Notes under the pieces: generated by a model
The model's input: the letters and a program-made list of their open reading frames with translations, nothing else
The model's database searches: none
Told to the model about the DNA's origin: nothing
Assembly: GCA_002692605.1 (NCBI GenBank)
Contig: NZLE01000145.1
Span: 1-7,493 of the forward strand
Length of the DNA stretch: 7,493 bases
Direction of reading: 5' to 3'
Origin: Opitutia bacterium
GTDB taxonomy: Bacteria; Verrucomicrobiota; Verrucomicrobiia; Opitutales; Seribacteraceae
Program-made: the position numbers and the translations under genes
Shown: in pieces, positions 1 to 6,448 of the stretch
How positions within the stretch are numbered: the stretch's first letter is position 1
How the letters are laid out: the number at the start of each line of letters is the position of its first letter

Positions 1-908
1 AGCCCGAGGACATTCCCATGCAAAAAGACCTCGAGCAGTGGAAAAGTTCAACCGAGTTGAGTGACGTTGAAAGATGGATCATCATGATGGGAATTGGATA
101 TTTTTCGGCAGCGGAAGGCATCGTAGGCGATAATATCCAACACGTTGTCCGCGAATTGGTTACGGCTCCCGAATTAAAGCTCGTTTTGGGCCGTCACGCT
201 CATGAGGAGAACATTCACGCGGACAGCCTTCTTTATATGATTAGTTCATTGGGCATAAATCCACACGAATGTGAGGCCATGTTCGAACAGGTTGATACAA
301 TTCGCAGGAAAAACGAGTTTGTTACCAAAGTTTCCAAAAATCTCCGTCGCGACTTGGACCTTACTCAAACCTCCAACAAGCAGGAACTTGCCAAAAATAT
401 CTTTGTTTTCGGACAGTGTATGGAGGGCACACAGTTTTATGGTCTTTTTGGAATGGTGCTCAGTTTGGCTCGTCAAAACAAATTTCCGGGAATCGGACAA
501 ATGTTTCGCTACACCTTGCGTGACGAATCCAACCATATTGAGCTTTTCCGTAATCTCTTCCGAGTCCTGATTGACGAAAACCCCGATATATGGACAGATG
601 CCTTCAAGTCCGAATTGAGTGAACTCATGAAAGAGGCCGTTTCATTGGAAAAGGATTTCATCCGCGATTGTCTGCCCGTCAATTCGGTTGGAATGAGCGC
701 GGACGAGTTTTGTTCCTACATCGATTACATCGCAGATCGCAGATTGAATGGGGTTGGGCTTGAAGTAATCAATCCAGGTCTTGAAAATCCTTTTCCTTGG
801 TTGGCTGAAATGATGGACGTCAAAAAAGAACAGAATTTCTTTGAAGGCCGGGTGACGGAGTATCAAAAATCTTCCGTTCTGACTGAAGTGGCGGACGACG
901 AGTTGTAA
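1..908 (+). CDS. nrdB: Class I ribonucleotide reductase small (radical-generating) subunit, class Ic-like; 5' end missing
   Basis: Ferritin-like subunit that holds the dinuclear metal cofactor and supplies the oxidising equivalent to NrdA for NDP reduction; cytoplasmic. The reading frame is open from base 3 (PEDIPM...), which matches the region just after Trp48 of E. coli NrdB, so the true start is upstream and a few dozen residues are missing. Numbering from the Met at base 18, the six metal ligands are E33, E64, H67, E136, E170 and H173, with D169 as the usual second-sphere Asp. The first ligand is Glu, as in Chlamydia, not Asp as in E. coli. Ligand spacing follows the chlamydial protein closely, and Y165 falls where its activation-relay Tyr222 lies. 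At H67+4, the place of the radical Tyr (Phe in Chlamydia), there is L71. Y282 near the C-terminus is the likely inter-subunit radical-transfer Tyr. nrdA follows 52 bases later. The family is certain; a Mn/Fe cofactor is inference. Confidence 0.96.
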   Translation, partial: PEDIPMQKDLEQWKSSTELSDVERWIIMMGIGYFSAAEGIVGDNIQHVVRELVTAPELKLVLGRHAHEENIHADSLLYMISSLGINPHECEAMFEQVDTIRRKNEFVTKVSKNLRRDLDLTQTSNKQELAKNIFVFGQCMEGTQFYGLFGMVLSLARQNKFPGIGQMFRYTLRDESNHIELFRNLFRVLIDENPDIWTDAFKSELSELMKEAVSLEKDFIRDCLPVNSVGMSADEFCSYIDYIADRRLNGVGLEVINPGLENPFPWLAEMMDVKKEQNFFEGRVTEYQKSSVLTEVADDEL

Positions 909-918
909 TTCAACTCGT
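898..918 (+). other. Hairpin over the nrdB stop codon
   Basis: A perfect 8-bp inverted repeat, ACGAGTTG and CAACTCGT, is separated by the 5-base loop TAATT. The TAA stop of nrdB lies at the stem-loop junction. No T-run follows, so it does not look like an intrinsic terminator. It could act as a processing or stability element between nrdB and nrdA, or could be chance. Confidence 0.4.
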
Positions 919-946
919 AGCTAAGGAAAAGGAACTATTTAAGGAC

Positions 947-952
947 AGGAGA
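947..952 (+). promoter_or_regulatory. Ribosome binding site of nrdA
   Basis: AGGAGA lies 8 bases before the ATG at 961. This is a strong Shine-Dalgarno match at good spacing and fixes the nrdA start. Several other genes here lack such a match. Confidence 0.85.
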
Positions 953-960
953 AGACTTTT

Positions 961-3900
961 ATGCGCAACACGATATTCGACGAAGACAAGTTATTGACCA
1001 AAGTGGCGGAAACGCCGAGTGAAAACAAGCCTAGGTTCGATTGGGCTGAAGCTTTGGATAATAACCGCTTCGAGATTCCGAAGGTGCGCATAGCAGATGG
1101 CGCGGGTGACCGTGATTTCCACATCGCCGAGGTGGCAGAGGTTATTGGGGAGGCATTGACCAACCTTATGATCTCAAGGGAAGAAAACGACATATACACC
1201 CAACAGAACCGGGAACTCGTGGTGGAGTCAGCCCGGATCGTTGCCGACCGCTTGATCGAGCGGATGGCTGAAGAGGAGGGGGGCGTTGCCCCACGCCTCT
1301 CCTTCGAAGAACTGCACCGCCTGATCGAAAAGGCGCTGGTCGAAAACGACGCCTACGATGTGGCGAAAAGCTTGGTGATTTCCAGATCCAATGAAACCGG
1401 TTACGGTTCGATGGACTCAAATCGGAATGAAATCGAGTCCTCGCAAATCCGGTTGATTCGTAGAAGCGGGCAGGTTGTGCCTTGGAATTCCTCTAAAATC
1501 GAAGTTGCGGTACGCAAAGCCTTCCTCTCTTTGCGACTGGATTCGGAACCGGCCGTAAAAATCGCCCGTAAGGTCACTCAAAGCGCATTGGGGACAGGTC
1601 AGGCATTCATCAATATCGAAGACGTTCAGGACATTGTTCAGGAAGAGTTGATGAAGCAGGGCTTTTTCAAGGTTGCCGAGTCCTATATTCTTTATCGTGC
1701 CCGTCGTCGCATCGAACGTGAGAGCGGAGGTCCGGTCGAAGAAGTAAAGCAGGATTCCATGATCGTCGTGCAGAAGAAAGATGGCACGACTTACTTCTGG
1801 GACGGCATAGATCTCAAAAAGAGAATATCCTTCGCTTCCATTGGTTTGGACTTGTGTTTGAGTTCCGAAATTATTGAGGAAAATCTCAGACGGTCGGTCT
1901 TTTCGGAAATTTCCGAAGAGGATTTGAGAAAGACCATTATCCTTAACGCAAAGACTCTGATCGAAAGAGATGGAGACTTCGCCAAATTCGCCGCGCGGAT
2001 TTTGCTTACTTACATATATGAAGAGGTTTTGGGTTGGAACATTGCGGAAAACAGCATTGAGGAGCTGAAAACCTTTCACGTAAAGGGCTTTAAGAACTAC
2101 CTTAAGCGGGGAGTGGAAATCAAGAGACTTGATGCGAGTTTGTTGAAGCTCGACGTAGATAAGCTATCCAAGGCGATTGATCCTTCGGCGGATCTCGATT
2201 TCGACTATTTGGGCATCCAAACCTTATTCGACCGTTATTTGGTTGTGGATAAGACGAGCGAATCTCCCGTACGCCTGGAGACTCCGCAACTGTTTTGGAT
2301 GCGAGTTGCGATGGGAGTCTTTGCCCGTGACGATCAACCCGAAGAGCAAATCATATCGCTTTACAACCTCTATAAAAGCAGGAGGTTCTGTTCCTCCACC
2401 CCAACTTTGTTCAATTCGGGAACTCCGCATTCCCAGTTGTCTTCATGTTATCTCTACAAGGTGGATGACACCATCGAATCCATCATGTACCGTGGAATTG
2501 CGGAAAACGCCTTTCTTTCCAAATGGGCCGGCGGTCTTGGCGGAAGTTGGACTTCGGTTCGAGGTACGGGAAGTCACATTGCGGGAACGAATGGCGAAAG
2601 TCAGGGAGTCATTCCTTTTCTTAAAATGCACAACGATCAACTTTGCGCGGTGAACCAAGGCGGCAAGCGCAAAGGTTCCGGTTGCGCCTACTTGGAATCG
2701 TGGCACTGCGATCTAACGGAATTCTTGGAACTCAGAAAGAACACGGGTGACGATCGTCGCCGGACACACGACATGAACACCGCGAATTGGATTCCGGATC
2801 TGTTCATGAAAAGAATGGAGTCCAGAGAAAAGTGGACTCTTTTCCGCAGCAACGAAGTTCCCGAGTTGCATGATTTGTACGGTAAGGCATTCGAAGAGAA
2901 ATACGTGGAATACGAAGCCAAGGCCGAGAAAGGCGAAATTTGGGGGCACACCATCCAGGCCATCGAACTTTGGAAGCAAATGCTGAAGATGCTTTTTGAA
3001 ACCGGCCATCCTTGGATTACCTTCAAAGACACCTGCAACATCAGAAGCCCCCAAGACCACGTTGGCGTCATTCACAGTTCGAACTTATGCACGGAAATCA
3101 CTCTGAACACCGGTGCGGACGAAACCGCTGTCTGCAACCTTGGTTCCGTAGTGCTCGATTCTCATCTACAGTCCGATGGATCACTTGATCACGAAAAATT
3201 ACGGGATACCATCCGCATTGCCGTTCGCGCCCTGGACAACGTAATCGACGTGAACTTCTACCCAACCGATGCAGCGAAGACCTCCAACATGAGGCATCGT
3301 CCGATTGGAATGGGAGTGATGGGTTTGCAAAACGCGCTCTTTGCCAAAAACATCTCCTTCGCATCGCAGGAAGCAGTTGAATTCAACGACGAGTTTATGG
3401 AAGCCATCTGCTACTATGCCTACGAGGCATCCAGCGATTTGGCCAAGGAGCGCGGAACCTACTCCAGTTACCGCGGGTCCAAGTGGGATCGTGGAATTCT
3501 CCCACAAGACTCCATCAAAATGCTGGAAGAAGAAAGGGGAGAACCGATTGACGTTTCCAAGGAAAGTAAGATGGACTGGTCGGTCGTTCGGGAAAAGATT
3601 GCCAAGCATGGCATGAGAAACAGCAATGTCATCGCCATCGCTCCCACCGCCACCATTTCAAACATCATGGGCTCCTCGCCCTGCATCGAGCCAACCTACA
3701 AAAACCTCTTTGTCAAAAGCAATCTTTCCGGAGATTTTATGGTTCTCAACCGATATCTCGTCGAAGATCTCAAAAAGGAAGGTCTGTGGGGCAGGGAAAT
3801 GTCCGATCAACTCAAGTATTTTGACGGTGAGTTAGCTTCCATCGATCAAGTTCCCGATTGGATCAAGAAAAAGTACCTGACTGCCTTCGACGTATCCTAT

Positions 3901-4230
3901 GAATTCGTCATTGCCTCCGCGGCCCGCAGGCAGAAGTGGATCGATCAGTCCCAATCGGTTAACCTTTTTCTGGGAACTCCAGACCTCAAGAGTCTCTCTC
4001 ATATGTACCGCGCCGCTTGGCGGCAGGGGTTGAAAACCACTTATTATCTCCGTACCTTGGGAGCATCGAACATTGAGAAAGCTACGGTCAGTATGAGCCA
4101 AGGGCAAGGCAAGCCATTGGGCAACGTAGCGGATGCGCCTTCCGCAAAGAAAGAATACACGGAAGCGGAACAAAAGGCATGCAGCATCGAGGCAATGATG
4201 AATGGTGAGGAATGCGAAGCTTGCCAATAG
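961..4230 (+). CDS. nrdA: Class I ribonucleotide reductase large (catalytic) subunit with three ATP-cone-like modules
   Basis: Catalytic and allosteric subunit that reduces ribonucleoside diphosphates, partner of the NrdB encoded just upstream. At 1,089 residues it is far longer than E. coli NrdA (about 760) and close to the chlamydial enzyme (about 1,050). The extra N-terminal third holds a divergent ATP-cone-like segment (about 34-142), a well-conserved ATP-cone (about 162-250, with IRLIRRSG and the W175/K179 region) and another cone (about 267-356, VVQKKDG). ATP-cones switch overall activity with the ATP/dATP ratio. The barrel follows with C496 (SSCYL) and C725 (AVCNLGS) as the redox pair, N708, C710 and E712 in SSNLCTEI as the radical Cys site, PTATIS at 895-900 for substrate phosphate, and the Tyr pair Y1028-Y1029 for radical transfer. 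The C-terminal swinging arm ends CEAC (C1085, C1088), for re-reduction by thioredoxin or glutaredoxin. All catalytic residues are present. The start is supported by AGGAGA 8 bases upstream. Confidence 0.98.
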   Translation: MRNTIFDEDKLLTKVAETPSENKPRFDWAEALDNNRFEIPKVRIADGAGDRDFHIAEVAEVIGEALTNLMISREENDIYTQQNRELVVESARIVADRLIERMAEEEGGVAPRLSFEELHRLIEKALVENDAYDVAKSLVISRSNETGYGSMDSNRNEIESSQIRLIRRSGQVVPWNSSKIEVAVRKAFLSLRLDSEPAVKIARKVTQSALGTGQAFINIEDVQDIVQEELMKQGFFKVAESYILYRARRRIERESGGPVEEVKQDSMIVVQKKDGTTYFWDGIDLKKRISFASIGLDLCLSSEIIEENLRRSVFSEISEEDLRKTIILNAKTLIERDGDFAKFAARILLTYIYEEVLGWNIAENSIEELKTFHVKGFKNYLKRGVEIKRLDASLLKLDVDKLSKAIDPSADLDFDYLGIQTLFDRYLVVDKTSESPVRLETPQLFWMRVAMGVFARDDQPEEQIISLYNLYKSRRFCSSTPTLFNSGTPHSQLSSCYLYKVDDTIESIMYRGIAENAFLSKWAGGLGGSWTSVRGTGSHIAGTNGESQGVIPFLKMHNDQLCAVNQGGKRKGSGCAYLESWHCDLTEFLELRKNTGDDRRRTHDMNTANWIPDLFMKRMESREKWTLFRSNEVPELHDLYGKAFEEKYVEYEAKAEKGEIWGHTIQAIELWKQMLKMLFETGHPWITFKDTCNIRSPQDHVGVIHSSNLCTEITLNTGADETAVCNLGSVVLDSHLQSDGSLDHEKLRDTIRIAVRALDNVIDVNFYPTDAAKTSNMRHRPIGMGVMGLQNALFAKNISFASQEAVEFNDEFMEAICYYAYEASSDLAKERGTYSSYRGSKWDRGILPQDSIKMLEEERGEPIDVSKESKMDWSVVREKIAKHGMRNSNVIAIAPTATISNIMGSSPCIEPTYKNLFVKSNLSGDFMVLNRYLVEDLKKEGLWGREMSDQLKYFDGELASIDQVPDWIKKKYLTAFDVSYEFVIASAARRQKWIDQSQSVNLFLGTPDLKSLSHMYRAAWRQGLKTTYYLRTLGASNIEKATVSMSQGQGKPLGNVADAPSAKKEYTEAEQKACSIEAMMNGEECEACQ

Positions 4231-4276
4231 TTCCGTTCCTTAAGTGAAAACCAAGCCCCGCCCGTTTTCCTGGCAA

Positions 4277-4282
4277 AGAGGG
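4277..4282 (+). promoter_or_regulatory. Ribosome binding site for the GTG start at 4291
   Basis: AGAGGG ends 8 bases before the GTG. It supports the non-ATG start of the carbonic anhydrase-like gene. A second purine stretch, AGGGAG at 4284-4289, is too close to the start to serve. Confidence 0.6.
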
Positions 4283-4290
4283 CAGGGAGT

Positions 4291-4815
4291 GTGAATACGG
4301 CGGACCGGCTGGCTGCCTTCCTTGGCAAATCACCCCGTTTGGAAAAGGATGTTTTCATTGCCCCATCGGCAACCGTCTTGGGTGACGTCAGAATAGGCGA
4401 ACGCTCAAGCGTATGGTACGGGGCTGTTTTGCGAGGAGACATCAACTTCATATCCATTGGAAGCTGCACCAACGTTCAGGATGGAGTGGTTGGGCATCTT
4501 GCGGATGATCATCCTCTGCTTGTGGGCGATTACGTAACCGTGGGGCATGGTGCCGTGCTTCATGCCTGCGAGATCGGCGACGAGTGCCTGATCGGGATGG
4601 GCGCCACCATCCTGGATGGAGCCAAGATCGGAAATCAATCTATTATCGCGGCGGGCGCGGTCGTTCCGATGGGCATGGAAGTGCCCAAAGGATCACTCGT
4701 TGCCGGAGTTCCCGCTATCATAAAGAGTCCATTGTCTTTGGAGAAACGCACGGGTTTGAAACGTTGGGCTGAAAAATACCTCACGGTCAAGGAAGCCCAT
4801 CGAAAGCTCACTTGA
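4291..4815 (+). CDS. Gamma-class carbonic anhydrase family protein (YrdA/PaaY/Cam-like left-handed beta-helix)
   Basis: 174-residue hexapeptide-repeat protein, full length for the short gamma-carbonic anhydrase-like (YrdA/CaiE/PaaY) group. The left-handed beta-helix runs from about residue 20 to 145 (APSATVLGDVRIG, then IGDECLIGMGATILDGAKIG), followed by a C-terminal helix that packs along it. Three His that would bind the metal at trimer interfaces are H69, H86 and H91. The spacing relative to R48, D50, Q63 and D64 matches the archaeal enzyme Cam (H81, H117, H122; R59, D61, Q75, D76), so the site is intact. The short form lacks the acidic loop with the proton-shuttle Glu of Cam, and many such proteins show little or conditional carbonic anhydrase activity; CO2/HCO3- conversion is therefore likely but unproven. 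Cytoplasmic, no signal peptide. The start is GTG with an SD-like AGAGGG. It follows nrdA by 60 bases with no convincing terminator between, so it may be co-transcribed. Confidence 0.92.
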   Translation: MNTADRLAAFLGKSPRLEKDVFIAPSATVLGDVRIGERSSVWYGAVLRGDINFISIGSCTNVQDGVVGHLADDHPLLVGDYVTVGHGAVLHACEIGDECLIGMGATILDGAKIGNQSIIAAGAVVPMGMEVPKGSLVAGVPAIIKSPLSLEKRTGLKRWAEKYLTVKEAHRKLT

Positions 4816-4866
4816 TTCAAAAAGCTCTTGCGGAAATGTAAAATTCGATCGGAGTTGCCTTCGGAT

Positions 4867-5187
4867 TTAGGAATCCATTCCGTACTTTTGGAAAAATTCC
4901 TCAACCAAATCAGCGAAATCAGGCAGGGGATGAACGGAACCTACGGATTCCGCGCAACAATCCAAATAGGATAGCAGACTGGAATCATCAACCATTCTCT
5001 CCTCTTTGGTCAGCAAGCTGACGAGTCGCTTTCTCGCACTCTCCCAATCTTCCTGCGAAAAGGGATGATGGGCCATGATTCGCTCCCATTTTTCACTTTC
5101 TCTGGGTTTCATTTGCTCAAGCCAATCCATAAGCTCTCCATGGATAGGGGAAAAGGTTTCTATCGCAACCCGATAATCGGCAATCAT
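4867..5187 (-). CDS. Small hypothetical protein, 106 residues
   Basis: I do not recognise a family. The translation looks like a real soluble, mainly helical, acidic protein: rich in Glu, Asp, Lys and Trp (W22, W34, W48), with a Cys pair at C77-C78, no signal peptide and no membrane segment. Segments such as FSQEDWESARKRLVSLL and FADLVEEFFQKYG look like amphipathic helices. The only ATG that opens the frame is at 5187; a TGA at 5217-5215 blocks extension, and no good ribosome binding site is visible. The opposite-strand frame over this region reads less like a protein. The gene is divergent from the flavoprotein reductase with 55 bases between starts, so the two could share a regulatory region, and it converges on the carbonic anhydrase-like gene 51 bases away. 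Confidence 0.6.
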   Translation of the reverse strand: MIADYRVAIETFSPIHGELMDWLEQMKPRESEKWERIMAHHPFSQEDWESARKRLVSLLTKEERMVDDSSLLSYLDCCAESVGSVHPLPDFADLVEEFFQKYGMDS

Positions 5188-5242
5188 TTCGCTTGGATTC
5201 TCGGAAATGTTTTGTCAGAACTGTACCTATACCTGATTGCCT

Positions 5243-6379
5243 ATGTCGAATTTGCCCAACGAAAATTCTCCCTCCAAAGCGAACCCCTTTTCATCTCCCC
5301 TGCTGGTCAATCGGCTTTTGACCGAAGGCTCGGGTAAGGAAACCCGTCATTTCGAGTTCTGTCTCAAGGATAGTGGGATGGAATACCTGCCGGGTGACTC
5401 TCTTGGCGTCCTTCCCACGAATTGTTCGGAAGTGGTTGCCGGTCTGCTGAATGCGGTTGGACTTACCGGAGAGGAGCAGGTGGAAGCGGGCGACCGGTCG
5501 ATGAGTTTGTCCGATGCGTTATCCGGTTATTTCGCCTGCACCGTTCTGAGTAAGATGCAAATCAAGAAATTCAATCAGATCGCCCAATCCGATCAACTTG
5601 GAAAACTTCTTGAGGTTGCCAACAAGGAAGCTCTGATGGAATTCATGTGGGGCAGGGAACTGATTGATTTGTTTCTGGAGTTTCCCCAATCCGGAATGGA
5701 TGCCGAAACGTTCATCAGCTTTCTTAGACCGATGGCGCCCCGTCTCTATTCGATTGCCTCCAGTCTCTCGGCTCATCCCGATGAGGTGCACTTGACGGTT
5801 GCGGTGGTTCGGTACGAGGGAAACGGGCGAAAGCGCAAAGGAGTTTGTTCGTCCTACTTGGCTGAAAGGGTGGGAGAATCCATTCCCTGTTACTTGCATC
5901 CGAACAAAAACTTCAAATTGCCGGAGGATGGTAACCTTCCGATCATTATGGTTGGACCGGGAACTGGAATCGCTCCCTTCCGGGCGTTCATCGAGGAAAG
6001 AAAGATCAATGGGGCTAGTGGCAGGAATTGGCTATTCTTCGGGGACCGTAGCCAGAGCACCGATTATTTGTACGGGGAGGAACTCGATGCGTACAAAAGG
6101 GATGGGGTGCTGAACGAATTGGATTTGGCCTGGTCCCGGGATCAGGAAGAAAAAATTTACGTCCAAAACAAAATGATGGAAAAAAAAGCGGACCTCTGGA
6201 GCTGGTTGCAGGATGGAGCGATCTTTTACGTTTGCGGAGACGCCCATCGAATGGCCAAGGACGTCGATCAGGCTCTTAAGCGCATTGTCGCCGAGGAAGG
6301 ATCGATGAGCGAGGAAGATGCCTTGGCTTGGGTCAAAGGCATGCAAAGGGAGAGACGCTACCTTAAGGACGTTTATTGA
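5243..6379 (+). CDS. Stand-alone NADPH:FAD reductase module of the sulfite reductase flavoprotein (CysJ/CPR) family, no flavodoxin domain
   Basis: 378-residue FNR-type flavoprotein equal to the C-terminal part of CysJ or cytochrome P450 reductase; such genes are usually annotated 'sulfite reductase subunit alpha'. It would pass electrons from NADPH via FAD to a separate carrier or to sulfite reductase haemoprotein. Counting from the ATG, the FAD-domain strand YLPGDSLGVLP and the connecting helical domain (about 60-160) come first. FAD is held by RLYS (167-170) and GVCSSYL (200-206), and the NADPH site is GPGTGIAPFRAF (238-249). The SRDQEEKIYVQ motif (298-308) is the 2'-phosphate-binding signature that favours NADPH over NADH. 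YVCGDA (329-334) carries catalytic C331. The terminal DVY gives D376 and Y378, matching Asp675 and the FAD-shielding Trp677 of P450 reductase. The N-terminal FMN/flavodoxin domain is absent, not broken: a stop (TGA, 5234-5236) lies just upstream. A TTG at 5237 is the alternative start; neither start has a clear SD. No sulfite reductase beta gene is in the window. Confidence 0.92.
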   Translation: MSNLPNENSPSKANPFSSPLLVNRLLTEGSGKETRHFEFCLKDSGMEYLPGDSLGVLPTNCSEVVAGLLNAVGLTGEEQVEAGDRSMSLSDALSGYFACTVLSKMQIKKFNQIAQSDQLGKLLEVANKEALMEFMWGRELIDLFLEFPQSGMDAETFISFLRPMAPRLYSIASSLSAHPDEVHLTVAVVRYEGNGRKRKGVCSSYLAERVGESIPCYLHPNKNFKLPEDGNLPIIMVGPGTGIAPFRAFIEERKINGASGRNWLFFGDRSQSTDYLYGEELDAYKRDGVLNELDLAWSRDQEEKIYVQNKMMEKKADLWSWLQDGAIFYVCGDAHRMAKDVDQALKRIVAEEGSMSEEDALAWVKGMQRERRYLKDVY

Positions 6380-6448
6380 TCGAGAAATCGAACTTGCCTC
6401 TTGGCGAAAGCATAGGCAGCTGCCTTCTTCTTCGAGGCACCCGCGAGT

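Noticed and set aside
1417..2079. 220-residue open frame on the - strand inside nrdA.
   Set aside because: It lies opposite the ATP-cone coding region of nrdA, has no recognisable motif, and is explained as a shadow of the + strand codon pattern.
4246..4269. GAAAAC ... GTTTTC inverted repeat after nrdA as a possible terminator.
   Set aside because: It is only 6 bp, mostly A-T pairs, with a 12-base loop, and no T-run follows the stem.
4841..4868. Possible terminator between the carbonic anhydrase-like gene and the small - strand gene: an 8-bp stem (AAATTCGA / TCGGATTT, with one G-T pair) around a 12-base loop.
   Set aside because: The stem is weak and AT-rich, the loop is long, and only four Ts follow on the - strand. 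It also overlaps the stop codon of the - strand gene.
5212..5234. TTGTCA and TATACC as a possible promoter for the reductase gene in the divergent gap.
   Set aside because: The spacing between the two boxes is 11 bases, too short for a sigma70-type promoter, and no better-spaced pair is visible.
5065..5337. 90-residue + strand frame across the small - strand gene and the start of the reductase gene.
   Set aside because: It overlaps the well-supported reductase N-terminus in another frame and shows no domain or RBS.
6414..6425. Perfect 12-base palindrome AGGCAGCTGCCT in the gap between the convergent reductase and hspQ genes.
   Set aside because: It has no loop and no T-run, so it is not a terminator. 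A single short palindrome can arise by chance, and it lies away from any start.
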